64,000 nucleotides of DNA from the NCBI GenBank assembly GCA_965655865.1, contig CBFHJJ010000001.1, positions 184,234 to 248,233 on the forward strand, given 5' to 3'. The DNA comes from MAG-121220-bin8 sp965655865 (lineage in GTDB: Bacteria; Bacteroidota; Bacteroidia; Flavobacteriales; Flavobacteriaceae). Below, in pieces: positions 10,401-17,571 of this stretch. The position numbers were made by a program, and so were the translations under genes. Position 1 is the stretch's first letter. Every line of letters begins with the position of its first letter. The notes beneath the pieces are model-generated. The model worked only from the letters and a program-made list of their open reading frames with translations, was not told the origin of the DNA and made no database searches.

Positions 10401-12961
10401 ATTCGGGTAATTTCAATCCTTCGGATTATCTAACAACTTCAGGTAAAGCGGCAGATTCAGATAAACTTGATGGTTTAGATCTTCACACAGGACGTAACAA
10501 TGAGGCAAACAAAGTTGTTCGTACTGATGTTAATGGGTACATACAAGCGGGATGGATTAATACAACAAGTGGTAATAACAACACAACAGCCATAAATAGA
10601 ATATACGCATCTCAAGATGGTTATATTAGATATTATACACCAGCTAATTTTATTAGTGTATTAGGTTTAGTTACTACAACCGGTTACAATAACTCAAATT
10701 GGGACACCGCATATGGATGGGGTGACCACGCAAGTGGAGGATACCTAACATCATACAGTGAAACAGATACATTATCTGATGTTATTGGAAGAGGAAATAC
10801 AACCACAGGTTCGATAAGTTTTACAGGAACAGGTGCTAATACAGGAATTAAATTCAACTCAACAATTGTTGCTAATGATGGATTCGGAATTAGAGTTAAT
10901 GGAACATCAAATGCGGGTGAATTAGAATTCTACTCAACTGATGACGATACCGAACCATTCGTATTTAGACATTATACGTCGGGACAAGACGGTACAGGCT
11001 CTTCGGTTGAATGGTTCAGAATTGGTGCTGGTGGTAATATATCTACACCAGGAACAGTAACGGCATCAGGTGGTAATTCAGGAAATTGGAATACCGCATA
11101 TGGATGGGGTGACCACGCAAGTGCTGGATATCTAACGTCATTACCAAGTCATAATCATGATGGAAGATACCTTCTTATAGGTGGAAAAGCAGTCGATTCA
11201 GACAAACTTGATGGTATTGACAGTGGTACTTTCATGAGAAGAGATACTAATGTAACTTTAGCGAGTGGGTCAAAATTCACTTTCCATAGTGGTGGTGGGG
11301 GTACCACCTTCAGTAACAATCACTATTCAATGGGGGTTGATATAGCTAATGGTGGTTGGAGTAGTCCTAATTATTCGGATCTTATCATTGGTTACCACAC
11401 AGGAATTAGAATAGGTGCTGCATATGGTGGTACAAGATTCTATAATAACTCACCAACAACAGATACTAATAATAACGGTAATGGTAACGGTAATGAAGGT
11501 TTAATAATGACTGTGGGTGGTAATGCAGGATCAAACAGTATTATCGTACAAGGTGATGTAACCGCATCAGGTGGTAATTCAACACAATGGAATCAAGCAT
11601 ATGGATGGGGTAATCATAATAGTCCTGGTTACGCAAGGTTAGCGGCATCTAACAGTTTTACGAATTCATATAATGAATTTGGTAATGGAACGGGGAGTGT
11701 CTCTAACGATGGTAGTTGGAATGCGAGAGTTAATGTCGCAGGATCTTCACACGCAAGACTTGATGTGAAATCTGTTAGTGATGGTATCATCACCACAATG
11801 TATTCTCACACAGGAAACAACCGTGGTAAGATTGGTACAATGTCTAATCACGCATTGGGTCTATTGGTTAATGGAACTGAAAGAGCAACATTACACAGTA
11901 CTGGACGGTTAGAAGTAAGTGGACCTATTGATGCGGTAAAAATCAACTTAACGGGAGAAGTAAATATTAATAATAGTACTGCCAATAAAATTAACTTTAA
12001 TGACTCAAGTGCTTATTGGTTATCAACGGCGAATAATTGGGGATTATATTGGAACACAAGTAGTAATAGTTTAGGATTCCACGGTTCAGGAACAGAAAGA
12101 GGGTCAATCGATCTCGATAACGGTAACCTTCAAATGGACGGTACCGGTAGATTTGGTTCTTATATCGCAACTAATACGGGACAGACAAGATCTAAAATTA
12201 GATTATGGGATACCGACACTAATTACGCAATTGGATTTAAGAGTGGGTATGATTTTGGACATTTAGGTAACTCATCTGGAACGGGAGGAGAATACGCAAT
12301 ATCGTTCATGCAGAACAACAATTCATCAAGAGGATTTTGGTGGGGTCATGCTGACCATAGCGATGATCAAGGTGCAATGGCACTCACCGCTGATGGTAGA
12401 TTAAACGTTGCTAAATCAGTATCCATTGGTGAAGGTGAAAACAAAATCAACCCAAGTGGTGTACCTCTTTATGTTGAAGGTACAACTGCTGGAGCAACAG
12501 TATTTGAAATACAAGGAACACAAGGACAGTTATTCTCAATTACAGACGATTTAACGGGAGATCTATTTACCGTGTCAGATATATCAGGAATACCAATTTT
12601 AAGTGTTAATTCCTTAGGTGTTGTAACTGTAGACGATACATTACTCGTAACGGGTGATGTAATTGCATACCACGCATCGGATAAGAGATTGAAGGATAAT
12701 ATCAAACCAATTGAAAACGCAATTGATAAGGTTAAAATGATTGGTGGTTATGAATTTGATTGGAATAAATTATCTAAGAATGAAGGACATGATGTCGGAG
12801 TTATAGCACAAGAAATTGAGGAAGTTTTACCCGAATTAGTTGGAACAAGAGGTGATGGTTATAAAGGTGTTAAGTATGAGAAACTAACATCGTTACTGAT
12901 TGAAGCAATAAAAGACCAACAAATTCAGATTGATGAATTAAAATCTAAACTTGAAAAATAA
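1427..12961 (+). CDS. Giant tail fibre with C-terminal S74 intramolecular chaperone, 3844 aa
   Basis: This is the longest gene of the window and almost certainly the main receptor-binding fibre. The N-terminal ~200 residues are serine/glycine-rich and beta-predicted. About residues 360-710 hold many copies of a GRLDSIETVTSS-type unit, likely a trimeric coiled or beta-helical shaft. From about residue 775 a module containing TAYGWGDHASAGYLTS recurs 17 times to about residue 3400, separating different 50-250-residue segments that probably form individual blades or receptor domains. LNELARALGDDPNFATT near base 9150 is a common phage fibre motif. The last ~94 residues are a peptidase S74/endosialidase chaperone: SDKRLKDNIKPIE starts at about residue 3751, followed by GYEFDWN and DVGVIAQEIEEVLPELV. 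In this family the chaperone trimerises the fibre and cuts itself off just before that serine. The next gene begins at the base after the stop codon. Confidence 0.92.
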   Translation: MNIFDPHISGSLSVSASAHIEGDLTVLGTIRGNAEITGEVENAVSASHAASYLLTSSFEGVSGSFAITGSNNFKGNQTISGSLLPEGTLVHDLGSDSQRWKDIYLAGNTIDIGGTKISKNSDGNIQLHDSGNTLKKLIASEIELGHGANKKVLKVSNGRLKLMATNDSDEELAQLSGSFSGSFSGDGSGLVNVPASGVTGLSLDTISSGSNSLVMGRDVLVSNVSILPNITDKIDLGSPDKQWRDLFLSSGSLYINGQQVISTTGNELRITTDEGESIKIIETESDTVTLQTEDGDITLTSSGDGNIELDAPVQIGAGNKILSSDGNSIQFANGLSITGSVRLTGTVDGVDISNLKVLFNDYTSSNDTTNTNQSSRLDQIESFTSSIDDTYATDGDVTTLRGDLNTYTSSNDVTNQTQNGRLDSIETESGSIRGTFNTFTSSIDGTIKTKLNTENVLSGSIQVDITQTTNYNLVDGRLDSVENFTSSVDGEIRNDFNTYTSSNNTDISTLKTHKRTVEDGLEFTGSNVTVKGNLLVKGTETRVNSTTVDVDDNIISLNGTGASDAGIEVRDVTSPGILSGSLLWDGVENHWKGGTKGNEERLLNNTDLTNIDDRLDLIEMVTSSHDGRLDSIETVTSSFDGRLDSIETVTSSFDGRLDSIETVTSSFDGRLDSIETTTSSLDGRVDSLETTSGSHDSRLDSLESNSGSYLTTYNDEYTTGATFNTGNGVITYKRNDGDTFSVDIDGRYLTSFTETDPVFTASPSAGIKETDISNWDTAYGWGDHASAGYLPLSGGSGIGQAMTGNLHIQNPGPKIYLKDTTDDDDQAIYFQNNGGTTEYIISTQDFTSGGLADGMFIGSVSSDELGLVTNNTTALYIDTSQNSTFSGHIIPKTDATQDLGTTNSLDFRTLYVRNIDIFNQRVNISSTGTMATFSDHTSVGDGIQFNHLGTEILRLGNGSGTTATFAGTISASGYNDSNWNTAYGWGDHADGGYIKSYTETDTLESVTDRGATTSNDISVGKLTSSHGYFNSKIATSPSGDDLNISGYGMLGNRDGNPIYVHNFGNGGIRLGVNTTLGDGNNGVHITDTLSTFYTNLSVTGTLTASGYNDSNWNTAYGWGDHSQVGYIVAYNDEYTTGATFNTNDGKITFTRNDGDTYSVDLDGRFLDTRAQVHSELYSTGGDANDYTEFGIYRNYASNGPIGSHNTILHVSQTDGNYGFQLGGSTVANGDGLYFRNFAGNDTITGSTWLQIATRDWVGDQNYVTTSGYNNTNWDTAYGWGNHASAGYLTSFTEIDTLDSVTDRGSSTSNAITVGELKTTKVSTSTDDNLYLYPTGNGHLYLGDSGNGMNMYHYSQQNNGKYTTFTHNGSYYRISPTATSGLEITSNTRIVGTLTASGYNDSNWNTAYGWGDHSTEGYLTSYNDEYTTGATFNGGNGIITFTRNDGDTYTVDISTTLVDVTVTGGTYNDSTQTLTLTKSDGDSVDIAGFAIESVKFTTGATFNTSNGIVTYTNNDSTTYTVDLDGRYLTSYTETDPVFMASPSAGITDTNISNWNTAYGWGDHSTEGYLTSSSTQSKYLRSDTDDTTTGALTIGDGSNQARLKLKKSDNNTADHIEFYNGTTRVGEIGASDNTWLRLNNLTNKNIYTPRYIRADAGFFVDGTSKGINGSGNFIGGTITGASDANVGNWNTAYGWGNHASAGYIKSYVNTNEFVTGATFNTGNGIITFRRNNGGDTFTVDIDGKYSDVSHKYHSFSNGNEYYDGYGQNNFLRLFTENSVHDNFRFRSYSDVEYYDGSNWVTWNQNLDTLFDGLETTGFNLSHTHSKFRFVIQRSSGWPTTANFVIQSSWSDIGSTTGSVILETYDGSQYNVKDSWTYGSYQRGYNLHTTTQAHDGKGQMRVTIDLNWSDNSHDYTPLRRILMLSNFSGNQYDMKPFTWEYNQDVTFARHIKVSGGDSTQWNTAYGWGNHASAGYIKSYTETDTLDSVTDRGATTSNVITVGGVNLNDSNSIIEEASGNAFRFKTSTGYIDIGSKNSGWIHFEGNRPYYFGTSYSAFDGDVRPYTNNVRNLGSTTHRWAGIYANGGDSSQWNTAYGWGDHSQAGYLTSLPSHNHDGRYLLIGGKSADSEKLDGLNSTQFLRSDTSDTFTGDVLGFPSLSLGIANNNSDNGYDTYFRGSSSHFVLGLKAGNTLYLNYGNATGSMRTYGSWLHGDTQILSNGRVLTNVTNTNWDTAYGWGDHSQAGYLTSSSTQSKYLRSDTSDTHTATLTVDGQFIFNSSLNSSYREGIRLNSSTTGWGGAVFGGVRNSISGITDAWWVARNPSKDFVISFGTSSKSGGLHLPHNSSALSYKNNRIWNESDFTSTNINNWNTAYGWGNHASAGYIKSYVNTNEFVTGATFNTGNGVVTFKRNNGGDTFNVDLDGRYAIAAHNHKFLLGSTANEGGGGLQNWNSQESTLNLNPTTDWYTSLRIGHGDPVAYYSNTLAIQMTGGDSGRMYIRTVANGTKQTWKKYWHDGDFTSTNINNWNTAYGWGDHSTAGYTGDQDLSSYATKTYVGTQISNLVDSAPGTLDTLNELARALGDDPNFATTITNSIATKLPLAGGTLTGDLTIDNNTPRIDFKADQSGGNVGGRIELNENGNLWVNAQGGKDLWLNWYSPTSASSKADLQVGDGNQGSSILTVQGTSRRVGINKTSPTQALDVSGNIIASGVLYSSGGNSGNWNTAYGWGNHASAGYLTSLPSHNHDGRYLLIGGKAADSNKLDGIDSSKFFRDNGWNNYPGMDADNQPDQSVDFSYNNNAPHSGPLIRMGASEYSVQFSATYNDASGKLSFRSYNNDSAKTWNPWRQIFHSGVFTNNSGNWNTAYGWGDHASAGYLTSLPSHNHDGRYLLIGGKAADSDKLDGLDSSRFLHTSSSVFTGDWDTLTDTDYEIQLREVQNISNGSHSNYPTGVYTYGSVLGWQLGNSTFKLYTSHTGDLVFQSGWNNDRYSGWRTIYHSGNFNPSDYLTTSGKAADSDKLDGLDLHTGRNNEANKVVRTDVNGYIQAGWINTTSGNNNTTAINRIYASQDGYIRYYTPANFISVLGLVTTTGYNNSNWDTAYGWGDHASGGYLTSYSETDTLSDVIGRGNTTTGSISFTGTGANTGIKFNSTIVANDGFGIRVNGTSNAGELEFYSTDDDTEPFVFRHYTSGQDGTGSSVEWFRIGAGGNISTPGTVTASGGNSGNWNTAYGWGDHASAGYLTSLPSHNHDGRYLLIGGKAVDSDKLDGIDSGTFMRRDTNVTLASGSKFTFHSGGGGTTFSNNHYSMGVDIANGGWSSPNYSDLIIGYHTGIRIGAAYGGTRFYNNSPTTDTNNNGNGNGNEGLIMTVGGNAGSNSIIVQGDVTASGGNSTQWNQAYGWGNHNSPGYARLAASNSFTNSYNEFGNGTGSVSNDGSWNARVNVAGSSHARLDVKSVSDGIITTMYSHTGNNRGKIGTMSNHALGLLVNGTERATLHSTGRLEVSGPIDAVKINLTGEVNINNSTANKINFNDSSAYWLSTANNWGLYWNTSSNSLGFHGSGTERGSIDLDNGNLQMDGTGRFGSYIATNTGQTRSKIRLWDTDTNYAIGFKSGYDFGHLGNSSGTGGEYAISFMQNNNSSRGFWWGHADHSDDQGAMALTADGRLNVAKSVSIGEGENKINPSGVPLYVEGTTAGATVFEIQGTQGQLFSITDDLTGDLFTVSDISGIPILSVNSLGVVTVDDTLLVTGDVIAYHASDKRLKDNIKPIENAIDKVKMIGGYEFDWNKLSKNEGHDVGVIAQEIEEVLPELVGTRGDGYKGVKYEKLTSLLIEAIKDQQIQIDELKSKLEK
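3240..3545 (+). repeat. Tandem ~42-bp coding repeats in the fibre
   Basis: At least five consecutive near-copies of a unit encoding DGRLDSIETVTSSF lie here, some differing only at silent positions. Looser copies occur upstream (about 2540-2900). The heptad-like spacing of L, I and V fits a trimeric coiled-coil shaft. Confidence 0.8.
3745..11640 (+). repeat. 17 dispersed copies of the TAYGWG module in the fibre
   Basis: A roughly 50-bp coding unit (aattggaataccgcatatgg followed by atgggg and a variable tail) recurs every 250-700 bases. Protein versions vary between GDHASAGYLTS, GNHASAGYIKS, GDHSQAGYLTS and GDHSTEGYLTS. Several pairs are nearly identical in DNA and also share a downstream LPSHNHDGRYLLIGGKAADS stretch. 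Such repeats let homologous recombination delete, duplicate or swap the segments between them. Confidence 0.88.
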
Positions 12962-13696
12962 ATGTCATTTCAAAGAGGACCAACATATAATAGTGTAAGT
13001 GAAATAAAAGGACCATCAGGTTTTTATAAAATCGTCACATCGATGGGACCGATAGTAGTATATATCGATCAAGATTACGATGGTGGTGGTTGGGTTTTAG
13101 CACTATCTAATAGAGAGAACACAGGAGGGATGAATAATCTTAAGTACGATGATGCAATTAATAATTATAATTATCGAACTGGTGGATCTGGAAAAAATAG
13201 TGCCAACATAGTAGTCACAAGTGATAGGGTAATAAAAACTTTAGGTATAAGTGGTGTAAACTCTTGGTTGGGATTAAAGTTTTGGTCTGAGTTGACAGGA
13301 AGAAAAAGTGATAATAAAATTCATGTCACTCAGTTTGTATCTAACTCACCAGTTACACTTAATGATACTTCATCACATAGAAAGAGAACAAGTTGGACAT
13401 CTACAGGTTTTAACCCAAATTATGGTTTTAATAGTGTGGGTAACATATCTAACCAAGTGGGTGGGTCTACACCAGGTATGTACTCACACGCAAGTAGTGG
13501 TAATAGTTTAACCACTTATGACAATGATCAGGATACTAACAGTGGTAATTGTTCTACATATTATAATAATAACCCATGGTGGTATAGTAGCTGTTGGACA
13601 GGGAACTATTTTGCTGGTGGGGGTTATCAGGATAGACCTTATTGGGTTAGTTCTGGTGGTGACAACTATGCATATGGTGCTGTTTATATAAAATAG
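12962..13696 (+). CDS. Fibrinogen-like (FReD) domain protein, 244 aa
   Basis: The start codon directly follows the fibre stop. Residues 18-55 (GFYKIVTSMGPIVVYIDQDYDGGGWVLALSNREN) have the pattern of a fibrinogen C-terminal domain, in which G-x-Y, V-x-C/I-D and the G-G-W core are typical. Several tryptophans and aromatic loops follow, and the end (YWVSSGGDNYAYGAVYIK) fits the same fold. These domains often bind acetylated sugars through a calcium-dependent pocket. Its place just after the fibre suggests a tip or accessory adhesin recognising a host surface glycan. The fold is fairly clear; the ligand is unknown. Confidence 0.7.
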   Translation: MSFQRGPTYNSVSEIKGPSGFYKIVTSMGPIVVYIDQDYDGGGWVLALSNRENTGGMNNLKYDDAINNYNYRTGGSGKNSANIVVTSDRVIKTLGISGVNSWLGLKFWSELTGRKSDNKIHVTQFVSNSPVTLNDTSSHRKRTSWTSTGFNPNYGFNSVGNISNQVGGSTPGMYSHASSGNSLTTYDNDQDTNSGNCSTYYNNNPWWYSSCWTGNYFAGGGYQDRPYWVSSGGDNYAYGAVYIK

Positions 13697-13700
13697 AAAT

Positions 13701-13913
13701 ATGGAAATAGAACTTAAAGATATGAAATTGATTTTCGATTTAAATGGTGAAACATACACTCGTACTGTTGAGGATTTGGAGGGAAATTTAATATGGACTA
13801 ATGGTGAAGAACCATATGATGAAAATTACGGAATTAAAATTTTTGATGAATGGGAAACTCAAATGAAACAACTTCCTTTTTGGAAAATTGTAGAAGTAGA
13901 AAAAAATTTATAA
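13701..13913 (+). CDS. Small protein in tail-fibre block, 70 aa, unknown
   Basis: Acidic, tryptophan-containing protein with no family I recognise. It sits 4 bases after the fibrinogen-like gene and 3 bases before the next gene, so it is part of the fibre transcription unit. Size and place fit a fibre assembly chaperone or tail accessory protein, by context only. Confidence 0.6.
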   Translation: MEIELKDMKLIFDLNGETYTRTVEDLEGNLIWTNGEEPYDENYGIKIFDEWETQMKQLPFWKIVEVEKNL

Positions 13914-13916
13914 GAT

Positions 13917-14246
13917 ATGTTTGAAAATAGAAGATGGTTGGTAATACCAACAGAAATTACAGGGTCGATTGATTTTAACGAGGTTTTAGAGTCTTCAGTA
14001 GAAGGTTTAAGGTTATCATTAGATGGTACTCAAACCTTCGTTAAATACGATGTTACTGAAGTGACATCATCTTTTGAAAGTGTGTTTATAGATGCAGAAT
14101 CGGGAGAAGAAAAAACCGAGACAGTTGAGTCGGGTGTCTTTGGAAGACCCTCAATCTACTCCGAAGAACACAACGAATATAATCACCAAGAAATTTTATC
14201 TCTATTAAGTACTAATAAGTGGAGTGTAAACGATATCAAAGAGTAA
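13917..14246 (+). CDS. Conserved-looking tail block protein, 109 aa, unknown
   Basis: Starts MFENRRWLVIPTEITGSIDF and contains alternating hydrophobic strands (VKYDVTEV, FESVFIDA), so a small mainly-beta protein is likely. The stop is one base from the next start, tight coupling with the LamG-like gene. No family recognised; probably a tail or fibre accessory. Confidence 0.6.
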   Translation: MFENRRWLVIPTEITGSIDFNEVLESSVEGLRLSLDGTQTFVKYDVTEVTSSFESVFIDAESGEEKTETVESGVFGRPSIYSEEHNEYNHQEILSLLSTNKWSVNDIKE

Positions 14247-14247
14247 G

Positions 14248-15489
14248 ATGGCAACAAATGGTGGAGGTAAAATAATACGAGATGGATTAGTATTTGGATA
14301 CGATAGTGGATATGGTGTTGCCAATAATAGTACACCAACAAAATTTTATAAAGGTGAACCAACAACCAACCTAAAGTCAAGTACTCAAACAAGTGGTGCT
14401 GTAAATGGTATGCAAGGTGTTGGTCTTACTTATGTTGGGGAGGAAGATGGTTATTCAAAATATTCAATGAGTGGTACTTTTAGTGCTGGTACGTACCCTT
14501 ATTGTATGTACTTAAGTCCACAACAATGTTTGGCAGGAATGAGATATTCCACCCAAGTAATAATTAAAACAAATGTTAGGGATAAGTTTAACTACTTTGG
14601 TTCAAATGGGGTGAGTTATGTAAATCAACCAAAGAACCATGAGGGTGTGAATAGTAGTACTCTTTTATCTGACGGTAGTCAACTCTTACAAAGACAAGGA
14701 TTTGAATATACATCAACTACAACACAATCGGGTTATTTGTGGACCAACCCAATAAACAATACAACATTTAATCCATCAACTGATTTTGTTTATATTAAAC
14801 ATTTTCAAATTGAACAAAAAATTCATTGTACACCATTTGTGAGTGATGAACGTGAGGCAACAAAATCACTTATTGATTTAACTAAACCTACGGATGACTA
14901 TCCTATTTCTTCACTTATATATGTTGGAGACATCTCATTTGATTCTACAGGTCAACCCACCTTCGATGGTACCAATGACGGTATAAATTTAGGAGACCAA
15001 CCTAATTTTGACTTCACCAATGGTATATGTAGTATTGAAGCAATAGTTAAATTCCCAAGTACTTGGACTGGTGGTAGTCAATACCCCAACTTAATAAGTA
15101 AAGGGGCGTCTGCTGGTTGGGATACCAATGGGTGGTCTTTATTTGGGTTTAGAGATTGGGGTGGTAAAAAATCATGGGGGTTTGGAATGCGTAATGGTAG
15201 TACAAACAGAATTGTTAGTAGAAACAATGTTGCGGAAGATGTCTTTTGGCATATTGTGGCCACTTTAGATGGGACAACTATGAGATTATACGAAAATGGT
15301 GTGGAGGTATCAACAAATACCCAAACCATAAATCCCGCAGAAAACACAACTAACGTATATATTGGAAGAGGACCCAACTCACAGTATTTTCCTGGTGACT
15401 TACCAGTGTCGAAAATATATAGTCGAACATTGTCACCTGAACAGATAGAACAAAACTATAAAGTATATAAAAACAGATTTGATTTATAA
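14248..15489 (+). CDS. LamG/concanavalin-like tail protein A, 413 aa
   Basis: The N-terminus carries IIRDGLVFGYDSGYG and FYKGEPTTNL, a header seen in many phage lectin-type tail proteins. The C-terminal ~190 residues form a LamG/concanavalin A-like jelly roll: FDSTGQPTFDGTNDGINLG starts the first strand, WHIVATLDGTTMRLYENGV is the central signature, and IYSRTLSPEQIEQNYKVYK is the usual closing segment. Such domains bind carbohydrates. The stop overlaps the start of its paralogue downstream, with which it shares header and lectin domain. It likely decorates the tail tip or fibre. Confidence 0.75.
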   Translation: MATNGGGKIIRDGLVFGYDSGYGVANNSTPTKFYKGEPTTNLKSSTQTSGAVNGMQGVGLTYVGEEDGYSKYSMSGTFSAGTYPYCMYLSPQQCLAGMRYSTQVIIKTNVRDKFNYFGSNGVSYVNQPKNHEGVNSSTLLSDGSQLLQRQGFEYTSTTTQSGYLWTNPINNTTFNPSTDFVYIKHFQIEQKIHCTPFVSDEREATKSLIDLTKPTDDYPISSLIYVGDISFDSTGQPTFDGTNDGINLGDQPNFDFTNGICSIEAIVKFPSTWTGGSQYPNLISKGASAGWDTNGWSLFGFRDWGGKKSWGFGMRNGSTNRIVSRNNVAEDVFWHIVATLDGTTMRLYENGVEVSTNTQTINPAENTTNVYIGRGPNSQYFPGDLPVSKIYSRTLSPEQIEQNYKVYKNRFDL

Positions 15490-16754
15490 TGCATACAGGA
15501 CCAAACATAGAAAGAGACGGATTAGTATTTGGATATGATACTCACGATAATAGTAGATTCTACAAAGGACCATCAACTACGAATCATCTAATTAAGTTAA
15601 ACACATCATTCTCAAATACAATACGAACCAATGGAAAGGGGGTTGCCGGAGAAGAAGAGGTAAATATACCAACAATAGGGATCCGTAAGGTTAAATATGT
15701 TGAGTATTTTAATAACTATAACAACGGTAATGATTTGGGGTGTTGTCCAAACTTATTTAATTATCACGGTGGCACTACAGTCCCATTAGTTGGTAACCAA
15801 TCTTATACCTACTCAATTGTTTACAAACATACTGGCGGTTATACTCACCCTAATTTTATGTACAGGTATAGATATAAGGCAGATAATACATACATTGGTG
15901 AGGGTGGGTTACATAGTACTGCAAGAAGAACTCATTTAGGTGATGGTTGGTATCATGCTTGGGGTTCGTGGACAACAAATTCAGAGGCTAACTATGGTAG
16001 ATTTTATTCGTTCTTATATAACTACGGAACTACAGTACATAGGTTTTATGTTGCAGCAATATCCTTAGTTAAAAATAATAGTGGTAGTGAGCATTTGATA
16101 ATTCCACCTAACCTACTATTAGAACCAAACACATCTGTTGATCCTACAGATTCCATAACTGACTTAAAAAAAGAACTTGATATTGACGTGTCTAACATGT
16201 CATTTGATTCTACGGGTCAACCTACTTTTGATGGTACGGACGATGATATTGATTTAGGTTCTGATATAACCTTTAAAACGTCGGGAGGGTGGAGTGTAGT
16301 GTCTGTTGCAAAATTTAACTCAGTTGCGGGGTCGTACAATAACGTTACTTCACCTGCAAATTTTATAGGTGCCGACTCTATTAGTTACTGTAGTTGGTAT
16401 TGGTCAGTACTTAGTAATAAGTTAGCATTATGGAATATTAGTCCAGGTACTTGGAGATACGGATCAACTACATTACAACAAGATACATGGTATCATGTAA
16501 CGTTAGTATCGTCGGACGATGGTACAAAATATCAGATGTATTTGAATGGTGTTGCTGAAGGTGGTGACCACACAACCTATAATTTTAACCCGTCGTATTC
16601 AGGTTTAAAGATAAGATATATTGGAAGAGGAAATACTGGTAACCGTAGATTAGTAAATGGTAATATACCCATTACTAAAGTTTATGATAGGGCACTTACA
16701 CCTGAAGAAGTGAAACAAAATTATAACTCACATAAAAATAGATTTGACATCTAA
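15489..16754 (+). CDS. LamG/concanavalin-like tail protein B, 421 aa
   Basis: Paralogue of the upstream gene: the header ERDGLVFGYDTHDNSRFYKG and the C-terminal lectin domain (FDSTGQPTFDGTDDDIDLG, then WYHVTLVSSDDGTKYQMYLNG and VYDRALTPEEVKQNYNSHK) match, while the central ~150 residues differ. That divergence suggests the two middles hold different binding or attachment functions. The start overlaps the previous stop by one base. Confidence 0.73.
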   Translation: MHTGPNIERDGLVFGYDTHDNSRFYKGPSTTNHLIKLNTSFSNTIRTNGKGVAGEEEVNIPTIGIRKVKYVEYFNNYNNGNDLGCCPNLFNYHGGTTVPLVGNQSYTYSIVYKHTGGYTHPNFMYRYRYKADNTYIGEGGLHSTARRTHLGDGWYHAWGSWTTNSEANYGRFYSFLYNYGTTVHRFYVAAISLVKNNSGSEHLIIPPNLLLEPNTSVDPTDSITDLKKELDIDVSNMSFDSTGQPTFDGTDDDIDLGSDITFKTSGGWSVVSVAKFNSVAGSYNNVTSPANFIGADSISYCSWYWSVLSNKLALWNISPGTWRYGSTTLQQDTWYHVTLVSSDDGTKYQMYLNGVAEGGDHTTYNFNPSYSGLKIRYIGRGNTGNRRLVNGNIPITKVYDRALTPEEVKQNYNSHKNRFDI

Positions 16755-16783
16755 ATAAACATAAAAAAATCTATTTATAGAGT

Positions 16784-17011
16784 ATGGGAGTAATACCGTC
16801 AACAGGTTCAGAAGTTAGTATGGGGAGAATATCGAGAGCTCTCGGAACTACCAACGCATATCCTCCACCTGCTGGTTCAAATATCAAACTCAACGGTACC
16901 TTAGGAATCAATAGAAGTAATGCAATTACAAACATATCGGATATTGTTTCAGGATCTTCAACAGAGGAATCGGGAGACTTTGGAGGATTGGATACACCGA
17001 ACACTTATTAG
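16784..17011 (+). CDS. Small glycine/serine-rich tail-block protein, 75 aa
   Basis: Begins MGVIPSTGSEVSMGRISRAL and contains a proline-glycine stretch (AYPPPAGSNIKLNGTLG). I recall such short proteins near tail genes of large marine phages but know no function. It is the last gene of the fibre block; the following 107 bases are T- and A-rich. Confidence 0.55.
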   Translation: MGVIPSTGSEVSMGRISRALGTTNAYPPPAGSNIKLNGTLGINRSNAITNISDIVSGSSTEESGDFGGLDTPNTY

Positions 17012-17118
17012 ACTTGACAAAACTGTTTTTTTTTCATATATTATTTATATAAGTTTTTTTCAATTAGACTTGATATTTAAACACATAACACGTATATTAT
17101 ATTAAAATTAAAAACAAA

Positions 17119-17571
17119 ATGGCAGTAACAAATTTAACAATTGACCAAATTCTACAGTTAGACGCTGAGATAAACGGATTTAAAAACCCACAAACTGAAG
17201 AAGTTGTCTACGAGGGTTTTAGTAAACAACCCCTTTCCATTCTTTTAAAGTATGAGTTGGCTGAATTCACAGCTAAATTATCTGCAGAGAGAGAAAAGGT
17301 TGATGGGTTACGTAATGAATTGATCACAACTTACGGTGAAAAAACCGATGAAGGTGGTATTCAAATCAGTCCAACAATACAAAAGAAAAAAGGAAAAGGG
17401 ACTGAAGAGGTTAAGAATCCGAAGTACGTTGAATTTCTTAGTGAATACCAAAAACTTTTAGAGAAGGATATTGAATTAGAACATCCTACAATCACAAAAG
17501 ACGATTTAAAAGATGCTGGTAAGACAAAAGATCAATACAATATACTTTTTAAATTAATTTCGAAAGACTAA
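17119..17571 (+). CDS. Unknown alpha-helical protein, 150 aa
   Basis: Mostly charged helical protein (VTNLTIDQILQLDAEINGF; a middle helix LKYELAEFTAKLSAEREKV). No recognised domain. It faces the minus-strand sugar operon, with which it overlaps by 4 bases at the 3' ends. A TTGAC-like box near 17014 may drive it after the fibre block. Could be structural or regulatory. Confidence 0.6.
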   Translation: MAVTNLTIDQILQLDAEINGFKNPQTEEVVYEGFSKQPLSILLKYELAEFTAKLSAEREKVDGLRNELITTYGEKTDEGGIQISPTIQKKKGKGTEEVKNPKYVEFLSEYQKLLEKDIELEHPTITKDDLKDAGKTKDQYNILFKLISKD

